Below, piece by piece: positions 49,065 through 60,477 of a stretch of 64,000 nt of DNA. The notes below the pieces were generated by a model, which saw only the letters and a program-made list of their open reading frames with translations, did no database searches and had not been told where the DNA came from. Source of the DNA: Panagrolaimus kolymaensis (lineage: Eukaryota; Nematoda; Chromadorea; Rhabditida; Panagrolaimidae); assembly GCA_028622995.1 (NCBI GenBank), contig JAJQJQ010000006.1:4774001-4838000 (forward strand). The letters are read 5' to 3'. Position numbers and translations under genes: made by a program. Position 1 is the first letter of the stretch. Every line of letters starts with the position of its first letter.

Positions 49065-49894
49065 TAAATACTTTTATTTACTTTTTACACTCACATGGAA
49101 GCAATGAAAAGAAAGATCAGACACAAATTTTGCATTGTGAATTGTTTTAATTATGTCTTTTTGTTTAATTCTTGCACACGACTGGGTTTTTAATTTATAC
49201 CCACATCTTTATAAGTATGTATATATTTTCGCATGGTCGATAATTTGTAATAAAAATAAATAGACTTTGTTTTATTCTCCTTTTTTCGAACAAAACATAA
49301 AATTACCTGCAATAGAAAAGATTTTTATTTTTATTTTTAGCTTTGAAGCCGGAAGAAGGTTTGAAAGAGCATGAGAAAATGTTATAAACTTTGTAGGAAG
49401 CAAAAAATGTTATTTCCACGAAGCATTAAAAAGTGTACAAACTTCACTTCCAATATTTTTGATGCTACACTAGCATCACATTGTATATGAATTTTTAAAT
49501 TAAAAATTAATGGAGTGAAAGACATAAAGCTTTTCCTTTTTCCTAATATTTCCAAATAATTAGTACAAATTAAACCATAGCATTGGTTTCTTTGTAGTAT
49601 GTTTTACAACCACACATAATTCTTAGAAAAATATTATCCGCTGCATAGCCATAAAATATAATATGCTATACGTCACTTTTAAAATGTGTTCGCGTGAACA
49701 AAAAAAATTAAAGAAACTTATACCTTTTCAAGCAGAGAAAAAAGAAGAAAAAGGACAATGAATTTTCTCATAAAAACTTGGACAATTTTCTATTAAAAGT
49801 TTTTTTTTGATAAGCTTTTTTTGTTGTGATAAAAATCAATGCATAAAACATACATACATTTGTGGGTGAAGCGTGGTTTTATAAAATTAGGAAA
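49065..49894. other. intergenic, no gene recognised
   Basis: AT-rich sequence between the receptor gene and the 439-aa gene. It ends with ATTAG|G just before the next ATG, a possible splice or spliced-leader acceptor. Nothing else was identified. Confidence 0.4.
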
Positions 49895-51541
49895 ATGTTT
49901 GATTGTTGGGATATTTCTTATAAACAACAAAATGAAATTGAAATTTTATTTAAAAGAATTAGCAATATTTCGGAATCCATGGGAAAATCATTTTCCACTG
50001 GAGCTGTAACCTTTATTAATAAAAATTATCTTCATTCACCATCGAATCTTAGGAATAATCTTTCGTAAAGTTTAATTTACTTTATTTGTCACTAATTAAA
50101 AATAAGTTTTCAGCGATTATTTAAACTTTGTAAAATCTCTGAGATTTGAAGATATACAAAAAGCAGGCGATAATCCATGGAAAGGTTTTTATTGCCTTGA
50201 CATTGAAGAAGCAAAACTTGCAAAAGTTTATTTTAAAAAATTCGAACTAAACGTGGAAATTCTTGAACTCAATAATAATTATAAAGATGATTGGTATGGC
50301 AAAAATATGAATAAGCCAGGAATGGTAGCTTCAATTGTAAAAAGAAATGGCTTTATAAATACTGTAATTTTTATTTTACCAAAAATTCAAAATGGTAAAG
50401 TTTAATAATAATAACTTTATTTTTAAAGCAGTATTTTAAGGTTTTTTTTAAATGAAAAAAAGCAATGACAAATTGCAAATTCATAAAATTATACCGTATA
50501 TTTTTTAGAAGAAGTCGCAGCTATTTTAAAACCTTTACATGAAAACTTGGAAAATGTCTTTGATAATTATTTGAATTTTGGTTTAAATTTATCAAATTTT
50601 ACTTTTATTCTCGTAAGCGGACCAAAAAAATATCTCCCACGAATTTATCAATTACCAAAATTTCCACTAGAAAAATTGAAAGAACTTTATGATTTGAAAT
50701 TTCCTTCAATGCCAGAAGCATCAATAATTCAAAATAAAATATTTGGATGTTTACAAAAAATTAAAAATCCTGAAGAAAAAGAAAAACGAAGAAAGGAAAT
50801 TGGAAAAGCTTTGGAAACAATAATGTCCACTTCTGAAACTGATTTAATTTGCACACATTTAACGTGAGATCGTTAATTATTTGGATAAATGAAAGAAGTT
50901 GTTTCAGTCTTTATCGAAATTATGCCATTAATTTATTGGCACGATCGATAGCTGTTGATTCTACAAAAGCTCCGTTGTTTGTTTATAAAAACAACAAAAA
51001 TTTGGAGATCGCACTTCGAGCTCGATGTTGTGGCATTCAGGTTCGTTGTATTACCAAATTTTTAGTCTAATTTTAGTGTATAAAAAATATTTATTTCACT
51101 TACCGCCACATTTTGAAATAAAAAAATTTTTCTCAAACAAAATATGTCTAATATTTTTAGCATCGCTTTGATTATTTCTTCACCCAAGACATGATTTTTC
51201 CATTGAGTGACATCTTTGGCTCTTCCCCGAATGCCGCCGATAGTGGACCTGGATGGATAGCAAAAAAATTGGCCAACTCTGACAGAAATCTTGCATTAAT
51301 TTTCCACGACATTGCCATCGCAATTGGTGATTTTGAAAATGATTCAATGGATATTCAACAAAATTTTACAAAAATCCTTCGAGATAAAACATTTTTTGAT
51401 AATTTTATGGGATTCGAAATTAATTTAAAATGCGTTTTATTTATTTTTACAGTAAACTTTGAAAGATTGGAGGAGCTAAATCGTGATCATTTTTTAGAAT
51501 ATTTTGATGTTTTAAATTTTGATTTTGATGACGATAAATAA
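49895..51541 (+). CDS. unrecognised 439-residue protein
   Basis: Five exons: 49895-50064, 50114-50394, 50509-50863, 50908-51040, 51161-51541; every junction keeps frame. Start MFDCWDISYKQQNE was chosen as the first ATG after a TTAG acceptor. No signal peptide or clear membrane span is present. The middle (about 151-268) is helical and charged, with KNPEEKEKRRKEIGKALE. The C-terminal half has PLFVYKNNKNLEIALRARCC and GPGWIAKKLANSDRNLALIF, then an acidic end, NFDFDDDK. I could not match it to a family. It lies 377 bp upstream of a nucleotidyltransferase cluster on the same strand, so co-expression is possible but not shown. AATAAA at 51596 is a plausible poly(A) signal. Confidence 0.65.
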
Positions 51542-51917
51542 ATAAATGCTTTGAAAATTTTTTGTCTTTCTGATTATTTTCCTTAGCAATCGATCAATAA
51601 AGTGTAAATTATGCCCTGCGCTTTTTTGAATGAAAAAGGCAGCGACTGATTTAAAAAAAATGCTATAGCGTTTCCACTTTTTTTTAATTACAAATTATAT
51701 TTAAACTAAAACTTTTATAATTTTTTTCTTATCATTCAATGTTTTTAAAAGTCCCTCAAAAATTGATTATTTTATATTATTTTACAACGAAAAATGCTCG
51801 CAATTTAAAAAAAATTAAACGTTTTAATCATAATGCTTCGTCCATTACACATTCATTTTTATATATTCTTTTTGAATTTTTTAATATTTTTTATTTTTCA
51901 GCTTTCAATTCATAGAC

Positions 51918-54475
51918 ATGAGATGCCATTACAGAAATAATAAACGTTGCACAAGCTTAGGCCCTCGTGATGAAAGTGATGAAGAAGGAGCTCCAACTTT
52001 TTCAAATCGTGAGGCTGATGCCATGAGCATTTCTCATTTAAGGCATCGACGAGAACGTCCAATGCCATATGCCGCCCCGGCAAGGCCACAAAAAACTCAG
52101 CAAAACACCCAACAACAAGTTGTTGCACAATTTGTTTCGGATGGTTCAAGGGTTTATCAAGTCCCTGTTATAGCACCATCAGCACAACCACCACCACCAA
52201 AGAAAATATCACGAGGTGGCAAATTTCTTCAAAATTATATTTTCCCTTCAAATGCTGGAAGATCACTTCTCCCAAGGCCATCATTATCAAGAACTTCGGT
52301 GAATACAGCAGGAGCTTCTACAGAAATAAAATACCCATCACCAATGAGACGATATTCTCGGGCTCAATCTATTGAAGCTTCAACAAAATCAGCATCATCC
52401 AAGCCATCTCTACTTCCAACACCTCCAATTATTCCATCATCACCCTCAATAGTATTTGGGTTTTCTCCACAACCATCATTTTCACAACCTAATCCCATTG
52501 AACAAAGACATGGATTCGATTACTCCGTTGCCCCTTCTTTTCAAAACACTCGAGATCAAGAAGTCGAACTTATTCCCAGCAAAGGAATTAAACCTTATCA
52601 TCGATCTGGTGGCGGAAATGATATTCGAAAATTACGACAACATTTTATGGTAAGAAATGCGGCAGCTGTGGTTGCTTCTGGGTGAGTAAAATCTTTAATT
52701 CCTGATTTAAAAAAATGATTCAAATATATTTTTAGACAAAGTTCTGAAGTTGAAAATAAACAAGAAGCACAAGTTGAGAACGCTGACATTCTAAAGAAAA
52801 ATGACCAAGAGTAATTTAAAAACGTTAAATTTTTTTTCTTTTAAATCAAAATTTTAGGCAAAATCTTATCGAACCAATTGTTGATGAATCGCCGACACTT
52901 GCTGATGTAGCACCTAAACAGAACGAAGATTCGCTTAAACCAAGTGTTGATGAATCATTAATAGTTGCTATAACATCCAAACACGATGATACACCTAAAC
53001 CAAATCTTGAAGAACCACCCGTAATTGCTGCCATAAAGGAACATGAAATTATTGAAATCGAAGATGATGAAGAGTAAAAAGCTAATTCGCTAAAAAAGCA
53101 AATAATCCAATATTAAAATTTTAGGCCAAACTTATCTGTAAAAAAGCAGGATGCTTCTTTACAAGTTTCAAAACCACCGATAGTTCAACCAAAGCGAATG
53201 ATTCACTACAGTTTTGCTCCTTCATTTCAAAGGAAATCAATTGAAGGTTCACCTGAAAGTGATATTTCAGCTGCACATAATAAAAATGTAAAATTACAAA
53301 GTTTATCGTAAGCCTTTACATTTATGGAGTTAAATTAAAATTTACCAAATAATTATAATTTTAGAAATGAAAAGGTTGATGATAAAAAAGAAATGGTAAA
53401 AGAGGACGGAGAATTGAGTGAAGGAGAATTTAACCGTTCATCATCTCCTGAATGTATTATCCTTGATAGCGATTCAGATGATGAAATTCAATGCATTTCA
53501 ATTGATAATGACCCAACCGATCCCGATACTGATAAATTATTATTTGGTTCCCTTTCAAGTAAAGCTCATCATCGTGAAGCAGAAATGATGGATTGTGATC
53601 CACCACCACAAGCAGAAGACGAATTCAATCTTCAAAAATTTTGTTCAAATTATGAAGATCTTCTTAAAACTCTTCGAGAAATGAATGAAAAGCGAGAAAA
53701 ATTTTGTGAAAATATGATTAAAAATGTTTTTGATTTGCCATCATTGTATGATTATGAATTTTTATTAACGGGCGCAACCTTGGAACAAAGTTATTGTTGC
53801 GAAGACGATCAATCAGAAATTGAATTTTTTGTTGCTCCAATAATTGAGGACAATGAACATTGGAATTCCCCAACTGCAATAGAAAACGTTTCCAAAATTT
53901 TAACTGCTGATTCAGGAATAACTCAAATGTCTTTCAATAAAATAGAAAATTTAATTATCATTTTTGAACATGATGATACTGTAACCATTAGACCAATGGA
54001 TAAACTTTCATTTTTACGATCTGCATTTATTGGAGCTTGTTCAAGGTTAATTTTTTATTTAATATTTGCATAGACTTTTGCACTCTTAACTTATAATATA
54101 TTAAACCTTTTATTTTTTAGAGCTCTTTCTGCATTTCACGATGTTCTTCTCCTTTTAAAACATTGCGTTCGCCGATTTAAAACTGCCATAGAGGTTCCAG
54201 ATTTTATTATAAACTTTGCTGTAGTAAAATATTTTCAAGAAATTAAATGTTTATTAGCTGACTTTGACTATGATTTGAAATGCATGGATATTAAAGAAAA
54301 ATTTGAAATTTCTCCCATTGGACAACCATCCAAAACCACGGATACACTATTTTATGAAATATTATTCTTTGTTCAAAACTGTAAAATAAAATGTCCATTT
54401 ACCCAAGAAGTAACTTCACTTGATCAAACGTTATTGCCAGAAGTGGCTAAAATACTTCTCAAAATGCCACTTTAG
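51918..54475 (+). CDS. probable catalytically dead GLD-2-family nucleotidyltransferase with long disordered N-terminus
   Basis: Six exons: 51918-52681, 52736-52810, 52858-53073, 53125-53307, 53365-54045, 54121-54475; all five introns are phase 2, giving 757 residues. TTTTTCAG lies 17 bases before the ATG. Residues 1-490 are Ser/Pro/Glu-rich and look disordered. From about 520 the protein follows the GLD-2 layout seen in its two neighbours. LLTGATLEQ then QSEIEFFV stands where active enzymes have GST…SDMDICV, so both catalytic aspartates appear as Glu564 and Glu566. The segment VTIRP (Thr620) stands where VDI carries the third aspartate. SAFHDVLLLLKHCVRRF matches the helix with LIKHWA. It is probably a non-enzymatic partner or RNA binder. 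The homology is by eye and remote. Confidence 0.6.
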
Positions 54476-54772
54476 AAAACTCTAACAGTGCGAGATACTG
54501 TATAAATTATTAATTTACGTGCCTTTTTTTTAGCTTTATTTTTATAGTTTTGTTTATTTTGTTTTTGATCTCCTTGGTAATATTATTATACGTGTATATA
54601 TAAAGATTTTTCTATGCAACAAAGTCATAAATTTTGTTAATTATAAAGCATATCTATCTCGCAAATTTATTCGTTATCAATCCATATTAACACTTTGTAA
54701 TTGTGTGAAGAAAAAAATATAACTTTCTAAAATAATTATAGGGAGGTCATCACACCATTTTCATGTATGTGA

Positions 54773-54804
54773 TATGGGGGAAGCTCGAAGAAGAACTTCC
54801 CATA
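54773..54804. other. short hairpin between nucleotidyltransferase genes
   Basis: TATGGGGGAAG and CTTCCCATA can pair with a small bulge around a loop of about 12 bases (ctcgaagaagaa). It stands out because it is more GC-rich than its surroundings and lies 298 bp after one gene and 146 bp before the next. It could belong to the 3' UTR of the first or to an intercistronic region; a chance palindrome is possible. Confidence 0.3.
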
Positions 54805-54949
54805 GCGAAAAATAATGCGCTGCTTTTATTTTTCAAGAAAAAATGTTTTCTATAAAAGTTTTTAGCTTTATTTACTACTTCATTTGATTGATCTCATCTT
54901 TTCCCTCCACTTATTTATATATATTTATTTTCTTGAATCATTTTTAAAT

Positions 54950-56519
54950 ATGGGAACCTTAAAACCAGTTCCGTAAGTCTTAAATTTGTATAAGCGTTAT
55001 CATAATTAAAATAAATTTAGACCACTTGATTTGGCATCAATGATCGAAGAAGGATATGATCCAGAAGCTTATGTTTTGCCCGTTCATTCTTCTATCGCAG
55101 CTATGAAAACAATAACTGAAATGCGACAGAAAAATAGAGACAAATTTGAAAACCTCGATAAAGATATTTTAGCTTTTGCTGCAGCAAAAGGCAATTATCA
55201 GGTTTTGCTTTCACCCAAATAAGATAACTTTATCATTTGTTTTTTTAGAGTCAAAGTACTTTTGATATCAAACAAAAAGCTTATAAAAAGATATGGGATG
55301 TTCTTCCTAAACGAGAAGGTGCTACATTGCATTTTTGTGGATCAACCATGAACAAATGTGGCACCGAAAGCTGTGATATTGATCTTTGTTGGGCTGTTCC
55401 TGCAAAAACTGTCGTTAAATCATGCAATGATATTCAGTATCCTATGGACGAACAGTAAAAAAATCTTTATAGTCTTTCCATCATTAGTTATTCTTTTTTA
55501 GAGGAAGCTTCGATCCTGAGACACTTTTAAGGGATGCTCACCTTAGACTTCAAGAACTTCCAGAAGTGAGAAATATTATGTATGTCCCTGCTAGAGTATG
55601 TTTGCCTTTAACTTAAAAAAAGAGTAAAGCAAAAGAAAAATTCAGGTAAAAATTGTAAAATTTGAAATGATGTTAGATGGATTGAGGTTACCTTGCGATA
55701 TAAACATCAATAATACTGCCGGTTTGATACTGCTTATTATTTCCATTGTTTTTATTGTTTTTTTTTTTTGCAGGAGTTTATAACACCTTCATGCTTGCAC
55801 ATTATGCTAAAATAGACGAAAGATTTTCAATTTTATCTCGTGTTTTAAAAGAATGGGGCAAAAAAGCGTTAATTATTGACTCGTCTAATGGATACCTAAA
55901 TAGGTTTGAAGACCATTCGTTTAATTATTTTGCTTTCATTATGTTCTTTTAAGCTATACAATGGTTTTAATGGTGCTTCATTATCTTCAATGCGGCGTAT
56001 CACCACCAATTCTCCCTAACTTACTTGCACTAAGGCATGATCTCTTTGGTGGTAAACTTGATCTCCATAAATTATCTGAAAATTATGATCTCGATCTAAA
56101 AATTAAAATGAAAGAAATGAATGATACCCCAATTGGCGATCTTCTTATAGGGTTTTTGCGATATTATGCAATGTTTAATTATGACAATGAAGGTATTATG
56201 CTTCGAATGGGTTGTGTTGCACCAAAGTAAGAATTTTTGTAACAAAATATTTGGCATCATACATAATTATATGTACCTGCAATATATATTGTCTCAAATA
56301 ACAAAAGCTAAAATTGTTTCTCGTTTTAGACCTTCAGTACAAAATATTTTCTTCTTGGAAGAAGTTTACGATCGGTTTACAGTTCCAAAAAACCTTAATT
56401 ATGAAAGCATGGATTACATAAAATGTACATTTTTGGATACATTTTTAAAAATTATGCGTGATCCTAACTTTGGTAATTTGATGAAGGACGAAAGGTTGTT
56501 CATGCCAAAGTTCCAATGA
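54950..56519 (+). CDS. gld-2-like: GLD-2-like cytoplasmic poly(A)/terminal nucleotidyltransferase, copy A
   Basis: Eight exons: 54950-54972, 55021-55201, 55249-55454, 55502-55595, 55646-55721, 55774-55903, 55954-56226, 56330-56519; phases agree, giving 390 residues. GSTMNKCGTESCDIDLC carries the nucleotidyltransferase motif with Asp111 and Asp113, and LRLPCDINI supplies the third catalytic Asp186. The central domain follows (YNTFMLAHYAKIDERF, VLKEWGKKA) and the PAP-associated region has LMVLHYLQCGVSPPILPNL and DLLIGFLRYYA. Such enzymes add A or U to RNA 3' ends and normally need a separate RNA-binding partner, as no RNA-binding domain is present here. The first exon has only 23 coding bases. 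AATAAA is at 56607. It lies 475 bp after the dead relative and 204 bp before copy B. Confidence 0.85.
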
Positions 56520-56722
56520 GACGGAGAGTATGCCTCTCGATGTAAATAATTTTATTTTATTAGTGATTATTAATTGTTTTTATTTATCGAGCTTTTTTGT
56601 ATGTGAAATAAATAGTTTAATTAATTTTTTAAATATATTTTCTCTGCGATGTTTATAACGTTTCAATATTTTTTTTCCTTGGATTACTTCTGAACTAACT
56701 TACTTATTCTTTGCTTTGAAGC

Positions 56723-58429
56723 ATGACCGAATCTTCAAAAAGGAAATTTTCATTTTTGGCTGAAACACAACCCATAAAGAAGGCACGAAAAGAAGGTAAG
56801 CTCTCACCCTCTTAGTATTTGGTTAATTTAACAAAATTTAGTTGACAACCTTTCATCAGAAGATGATATTCAAATTATTCATGATTCATCTTTTAAAAAA
56901 GAACCAAGCGTTAGTTCAGGAGATGAAATTGAGGTAATTTACGATTCTTTAAATATCGGGGAAGAACCAATTCAAAATGGTAATGTTAAATCTGATTCGG
57001 ATTCCTCATTATCAAATATTGATATGAGTGCTATAAACAACGATATCGAAGTTAATGGAATTACCCTTGATGATGAAGGCGAACTTGCTCCAACTGAAGA
57101 TGAAATGAACATCAATGAAGTGCATGCAGTTGATATTGCAATAGAACATGAAAAAATTGTAAATGGCGGTGCTTATCCTCATTTCACTTGGAGCTATGTA
57201 GAAGAAATTATAACAAAGTTGAAAAGATCGCCTTGTTATCAAAAAGCAAATGAACAAATTTTACATCATTATGGTGCTAACATACAGGTTAAATTTTTGT
57301 CCAAAAAATTCTATTAGCCATAATTTTCTAGGATGATAGAACATTGACATGGAAAGATAATGCTAGACATAATCTTGAACTAGCATGTCAAACTGTATTC
57401 CCATCTGCAAGATTATTTGCTGTTGGATCAACAATGAATGGATGTGGAAGCTTCAATTCTGATATGGACATATGTGTTGTTATAGATCCTAGTGAAATGG
57501 CTCATATTGCTGATCCTCGAAGGTCGATATGCCATACTCTATCAAAAATAAAAACAGCAATTCAAAATATACCGGTTGTTGCTCGAGTTTTTCTTATTCG
57601 AGCTGTTGTTCCCATTTTGCAAGTTAGATTAAAAGGTACTCATTCAGGTTGGGAATTGTTTAAATTCATACTCTCTGAGTTTTTAAGTGGGTTTAGAATT
57701 GGAAGTTGATATCAATGTGAATAATATCGCTGGAATTTATAATACCCATTTAATTCATCATTATTCTCGAGTGGATGAACGCTTTCCTGCTCTTTGTCTT
57801 TTAATTAAACATTGGGCATTCAATGCTGGCATCAACTCTGCTCAAGATGGAACCTTCAATTCATACTCTTTGATATTATTGGTATTACATTACATGCAAT
57901 GTGGATGTCAGCCCCCAATAATACCAAACTTGCAAGAAATTTGTCCGGATGTTTTTAATGGTCAAGTTCCGGTTGAAAATTTACGATTTTTTGATGATGA
58001 AACCACGTTTGGTAAATCTTAATTGTTACTATAGTCACAAAAATAATTCATATATTTAGATAGTCAAAACACTTCAAATTTCATTGATTTGCTTATAGGG
58101 TTTTTCACTTATTACGCTGCCTTTGATTTTGATAAATATGCCATTTCAATTAGAAGAGCTCGTGTTTTCCATAAGTAAACTTGAATGTTAAAATCCCTCA
58201 TAATTATTATAAAAATTTTAGAAATTTGTTACCAAATGAAACTCGACAAAAGTACACAATTTTTATCGAAGAACCCTTTGATCATAATAACACTGCTAGG
58301 TGTGTTCGCCCATGTGGTTATGAAAAAATTAAGCAAACAATAAAATCCGCTTACAATTTATGGAAAATTTATAAAAAGCCAAGTCTTTCGAAAATGGGTA
58401 TAATCATGCCTCCGAAACATAAAAGATAA
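56723..58429 (+). CDS. gld-2-like: GLD-2-like cytoplasmic poly(A)/terminal nucleotidyltransferase, copy B
   Basis: Six exons: 56723-56795, 56842-57287, 57332-57635, 57697-58011, 58060-58174, 58222-58429; phases agree, giving 486 residues. An acidic, Ser-rich N-terminus of about 140 residues is not present in copy A. The catalytic motif FAVGSTMNGCGSFNSDMDIC gives Asp217 and Asp219, and ELEVDINVNN gives Asp279. VDERFPALCLLIKHWA and LVLHYMQCGCQPPIIPNLQE are the central and PAP-associated regions. A basic C-terminal tail (YKKPSLSK…PPKHKR) could touch RNA. Exon 3/4 joining was chosen to keep LKELEVDI in frame. AATAAA lies at 58471, 42 bases after the stop. The MSP gene converges from the other strand 260 bp away. 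Confidence 0.85.
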
Positions 58430-58688
58430 AGTTTTTTTCTTTTATTTGTTGTTGATTTTGTTTTTGATAAAATAAATATAGTTTGGGTTTAAAGTTTCGA
58501 AGAAATGTGGGACACAAACGAAATATCCAAAAGTTAAGTGCCATTGTAAGTATGCGTTTCAAATATGCAATCCCACCTCCTTAATCCTCATTCTCCCAAC
58601 AGCCAAAAGATACAAAGACACAAAAATAAATTTTAAATATTATTTATTATTAAATTATTATTACAAAACACACAAATACAATACAAAA

Positions 58689-59120
58689 TTAAGGATTGTA
58701 TTCGATAGGGAGATTCTTGCGACGAACCATACCATCACCTTGGAACCATTCGCGGCGGAATTGCTTGGCAGCACCATCAGGAGTGTTGGTCCATTCGATG
58801 GTAATACGATCATTGTTGGTGTCTTCTTGACCAAATTGGAAGGAGTCACAGGAGACAGCCATCAAGACAGCTTCTTTAGGATCAAGGACGCCACAAGGAG
58901 GATCGACACCAAGACGCTTCATGTTGGTGGTTTTGATAGCCCATCCAATACGACGACCACCAGCATTGATGATCTGAAAAAATAAGCAATGAAAAAATAG
59001 GAAAAGTAAAAAAATAAAACCAACTTTAATGTGATAAGTATGCTTATCATCATAAGGAGCGTTGAAGACGATCTTGTTAGCAGGTTGAGTGTTGATGTCA
59101 CCAGGAGGAACGGAAGCCAT
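58689..59120 (-). CDS. msp: major sperm protein (MSP)
   Basis: Two exons, 59120-59025 and 58973-58689, encode 126 residues. The sequence is almost that of canonical nematode MSPs: [51 protein letters not shown] and the C-terminus [19 protein letters not shown]. MSPs polymerise to drive the amoeboid movement of nematode sperm and are also released as an oocyte maturation signal. The fold is an immunoglobulin-like sandwich without catalytic residues. A phase-0 intron (58974-59024, 51 bp, GT…TTCAG) follows HIK. The protein is one residue shorter than the usual 127 because of a gap near the N-terminus. Codon use is visibly more GC-biased than in neighbouring genes, as expected for a highly expressed gene. 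Confidence 0.97.
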   Translation of the reverse strand: MASVPPGDINTQPANKIVFNAPYDDKHTYHIKVGFIFLLFLFFHCLFFQIINAGGRRIGWAIKTTNMKRLGVDPPCGVLDPKEAVLMAVSCDSFQFGQEDTNNDRITIEWTNTPDGAAKQFRREWFQGDGMVRRKNLPIEYNP

Positions 59121-59198
59121 GACGAAGATGAAGGAAGACGAGAGAGGTAAGTCGACGAAGCGCAGACTAAACTGATGACTTTTTCATTTCATGCCTTT

Positions 59199-59364
59199 CC
59201 TTTTATACGATTTTGAAGGTTTCAAAAAAATGTTCATTTCAATCATGCAAATTTTCTGAAATCTTGTGAACTTTCAAAAGTTGTGCCGCATAGCCAGTCA
59301 ATAGTAAGATCTTTCTTTTTTTTTTGAAAGTTGATACAAAAAAGTGACATGAATTTTTTTTATC
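59199..59364 (-). promoter_or_regulatory. candidate MSP promoter: TATA box, AGATCT and GATAA sites
   Basis: On the MSP coding strand TATAAAAGG lies at 59207-59199, about 80 bases before the ATG, a good TATA box in a compact promoter. Further upstream are AGATCT (59307-59312) and GATAA (59364-59360). From memory, spermatogenesis-expressed msp promoters in C. elegans use GATA-type sites and an AGATCT element; I cannot verify this here. Short motifs recur by chance in AT-rich DNA, so only the TATA box is reasonably firm. Confidence 0.45.
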
Positions 59365-59552
59365 GTATGCTTTCGTTTGCCTTGATTTTATGTTTTGATT
59401 TTCGAAAAAGCGTGACCACTATAAAAAGAAACTTTTAGTTAAAAAAAATTTTTAATTTTTTATTACAAGTTGCTTTAAGAAATTACTAATATATTAAAGG
59501 TAAAGCTTCAAAATCAAATCAATCGATAAACATTAATAAAATATTTAATTCA

Positions 59553-60477
59553 TTATTGGTTGTTCTTTTGAACACCATGATTTGGAGCGCTTAAATTTGC
59601 TGATGTTTTATTATTACTATTTCGAATTTGTGTTAAACTAAGATTTCCACTATGTTTCGCAATTAACTCCATAACATTTTTCATCTGTGCTCTGTTTTTC
59701 TTGACATACATATTTACACAATCAAGATAGGGCCCTGGAGATGGTAATGCTACGACTTCAATGAAAGTACCAATAACTTTTCCATTTGAATGTTCGATTG
59801 GAGCAACTGCAGTATCATTAAATCCACAAGCACTTTTAAGCAAAATAAAACATGGAGTTTCTGAGATAATTTTACTTACAATAATTGGCCATAAAGAAGC
59901 TGGAATATGGAAGGTGTAACGAGCAAGTTGGGAATTGATAATTTTAGTTTTGACGATTAATTCCAACCTTGATGGTAGGCTTTCATTATCAAAGCAAGAT
60001 TCTCCAAATGTGGCGGAACCATTTGGAAATGGATGACCTAAAGAGCAATTAAAATGGCCGGTTAACTTTCTAAAAAATGGTAAACTTTAAATGGATTCGA
60101 TTTTAATTTACTAACATTGGAGCTTGATGAGAATCGTTAACAACAAATGAAACTTCTTTTGGTCGTCCACTTTTTCCAATAATTTTTTCTTGAATGCTGT
60201 CGTTATAATTGCAGATATTGGAAAATCGATAATATGGTTTAGATTCTGCTGTTATTGTGCCATTCATTTTCCATTTACTAATACGCTGTGAGGATGTCAA
60301 TGACGATGTTGCCAAAGTTATATTGACATTCATTAAACTTACAGTAGCTTCTGGAAGTAAAAGTCTACCGCTGGCACATTGAATTGTACCCGAAAAAACA
60401 TGAGGCCATTCAGGCATAATTTCTTGAGCTTTAAAAATGAGAAGTTCAAGAAGTAAAAAGAAAAATACAAGCTTCAT
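59553..60477 (-). CDS. secreted protein, possibly two transthyretin-like halves
   Basis: Exons 60477-60116 and 60069-59553 encode 292 residues; the join uses donor GTTAGT and acceptor TTTTTTAG in phase 2. The N-terminus MKLVFFFLLLELLIFKAQ is a classic signal peptide, and several N-x-S/T sites suit a glycosylated secreted protein. Two segments begin alike, FSGTIQCASGRLLLPEATVSL near residue 28 and LTGHFNCSLGHPFPNGSATF after the intron. Both resemble the first strands of nematode transthyretin-like (TTL) domains (G-x-x-x-C-x-G-x-P…). The C-terminal 130 residues (…ETPCFILLKSACGF…) are unassigned. TTL membership is a tentative inference; secretion is much firmer. Confidence 0.55.
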
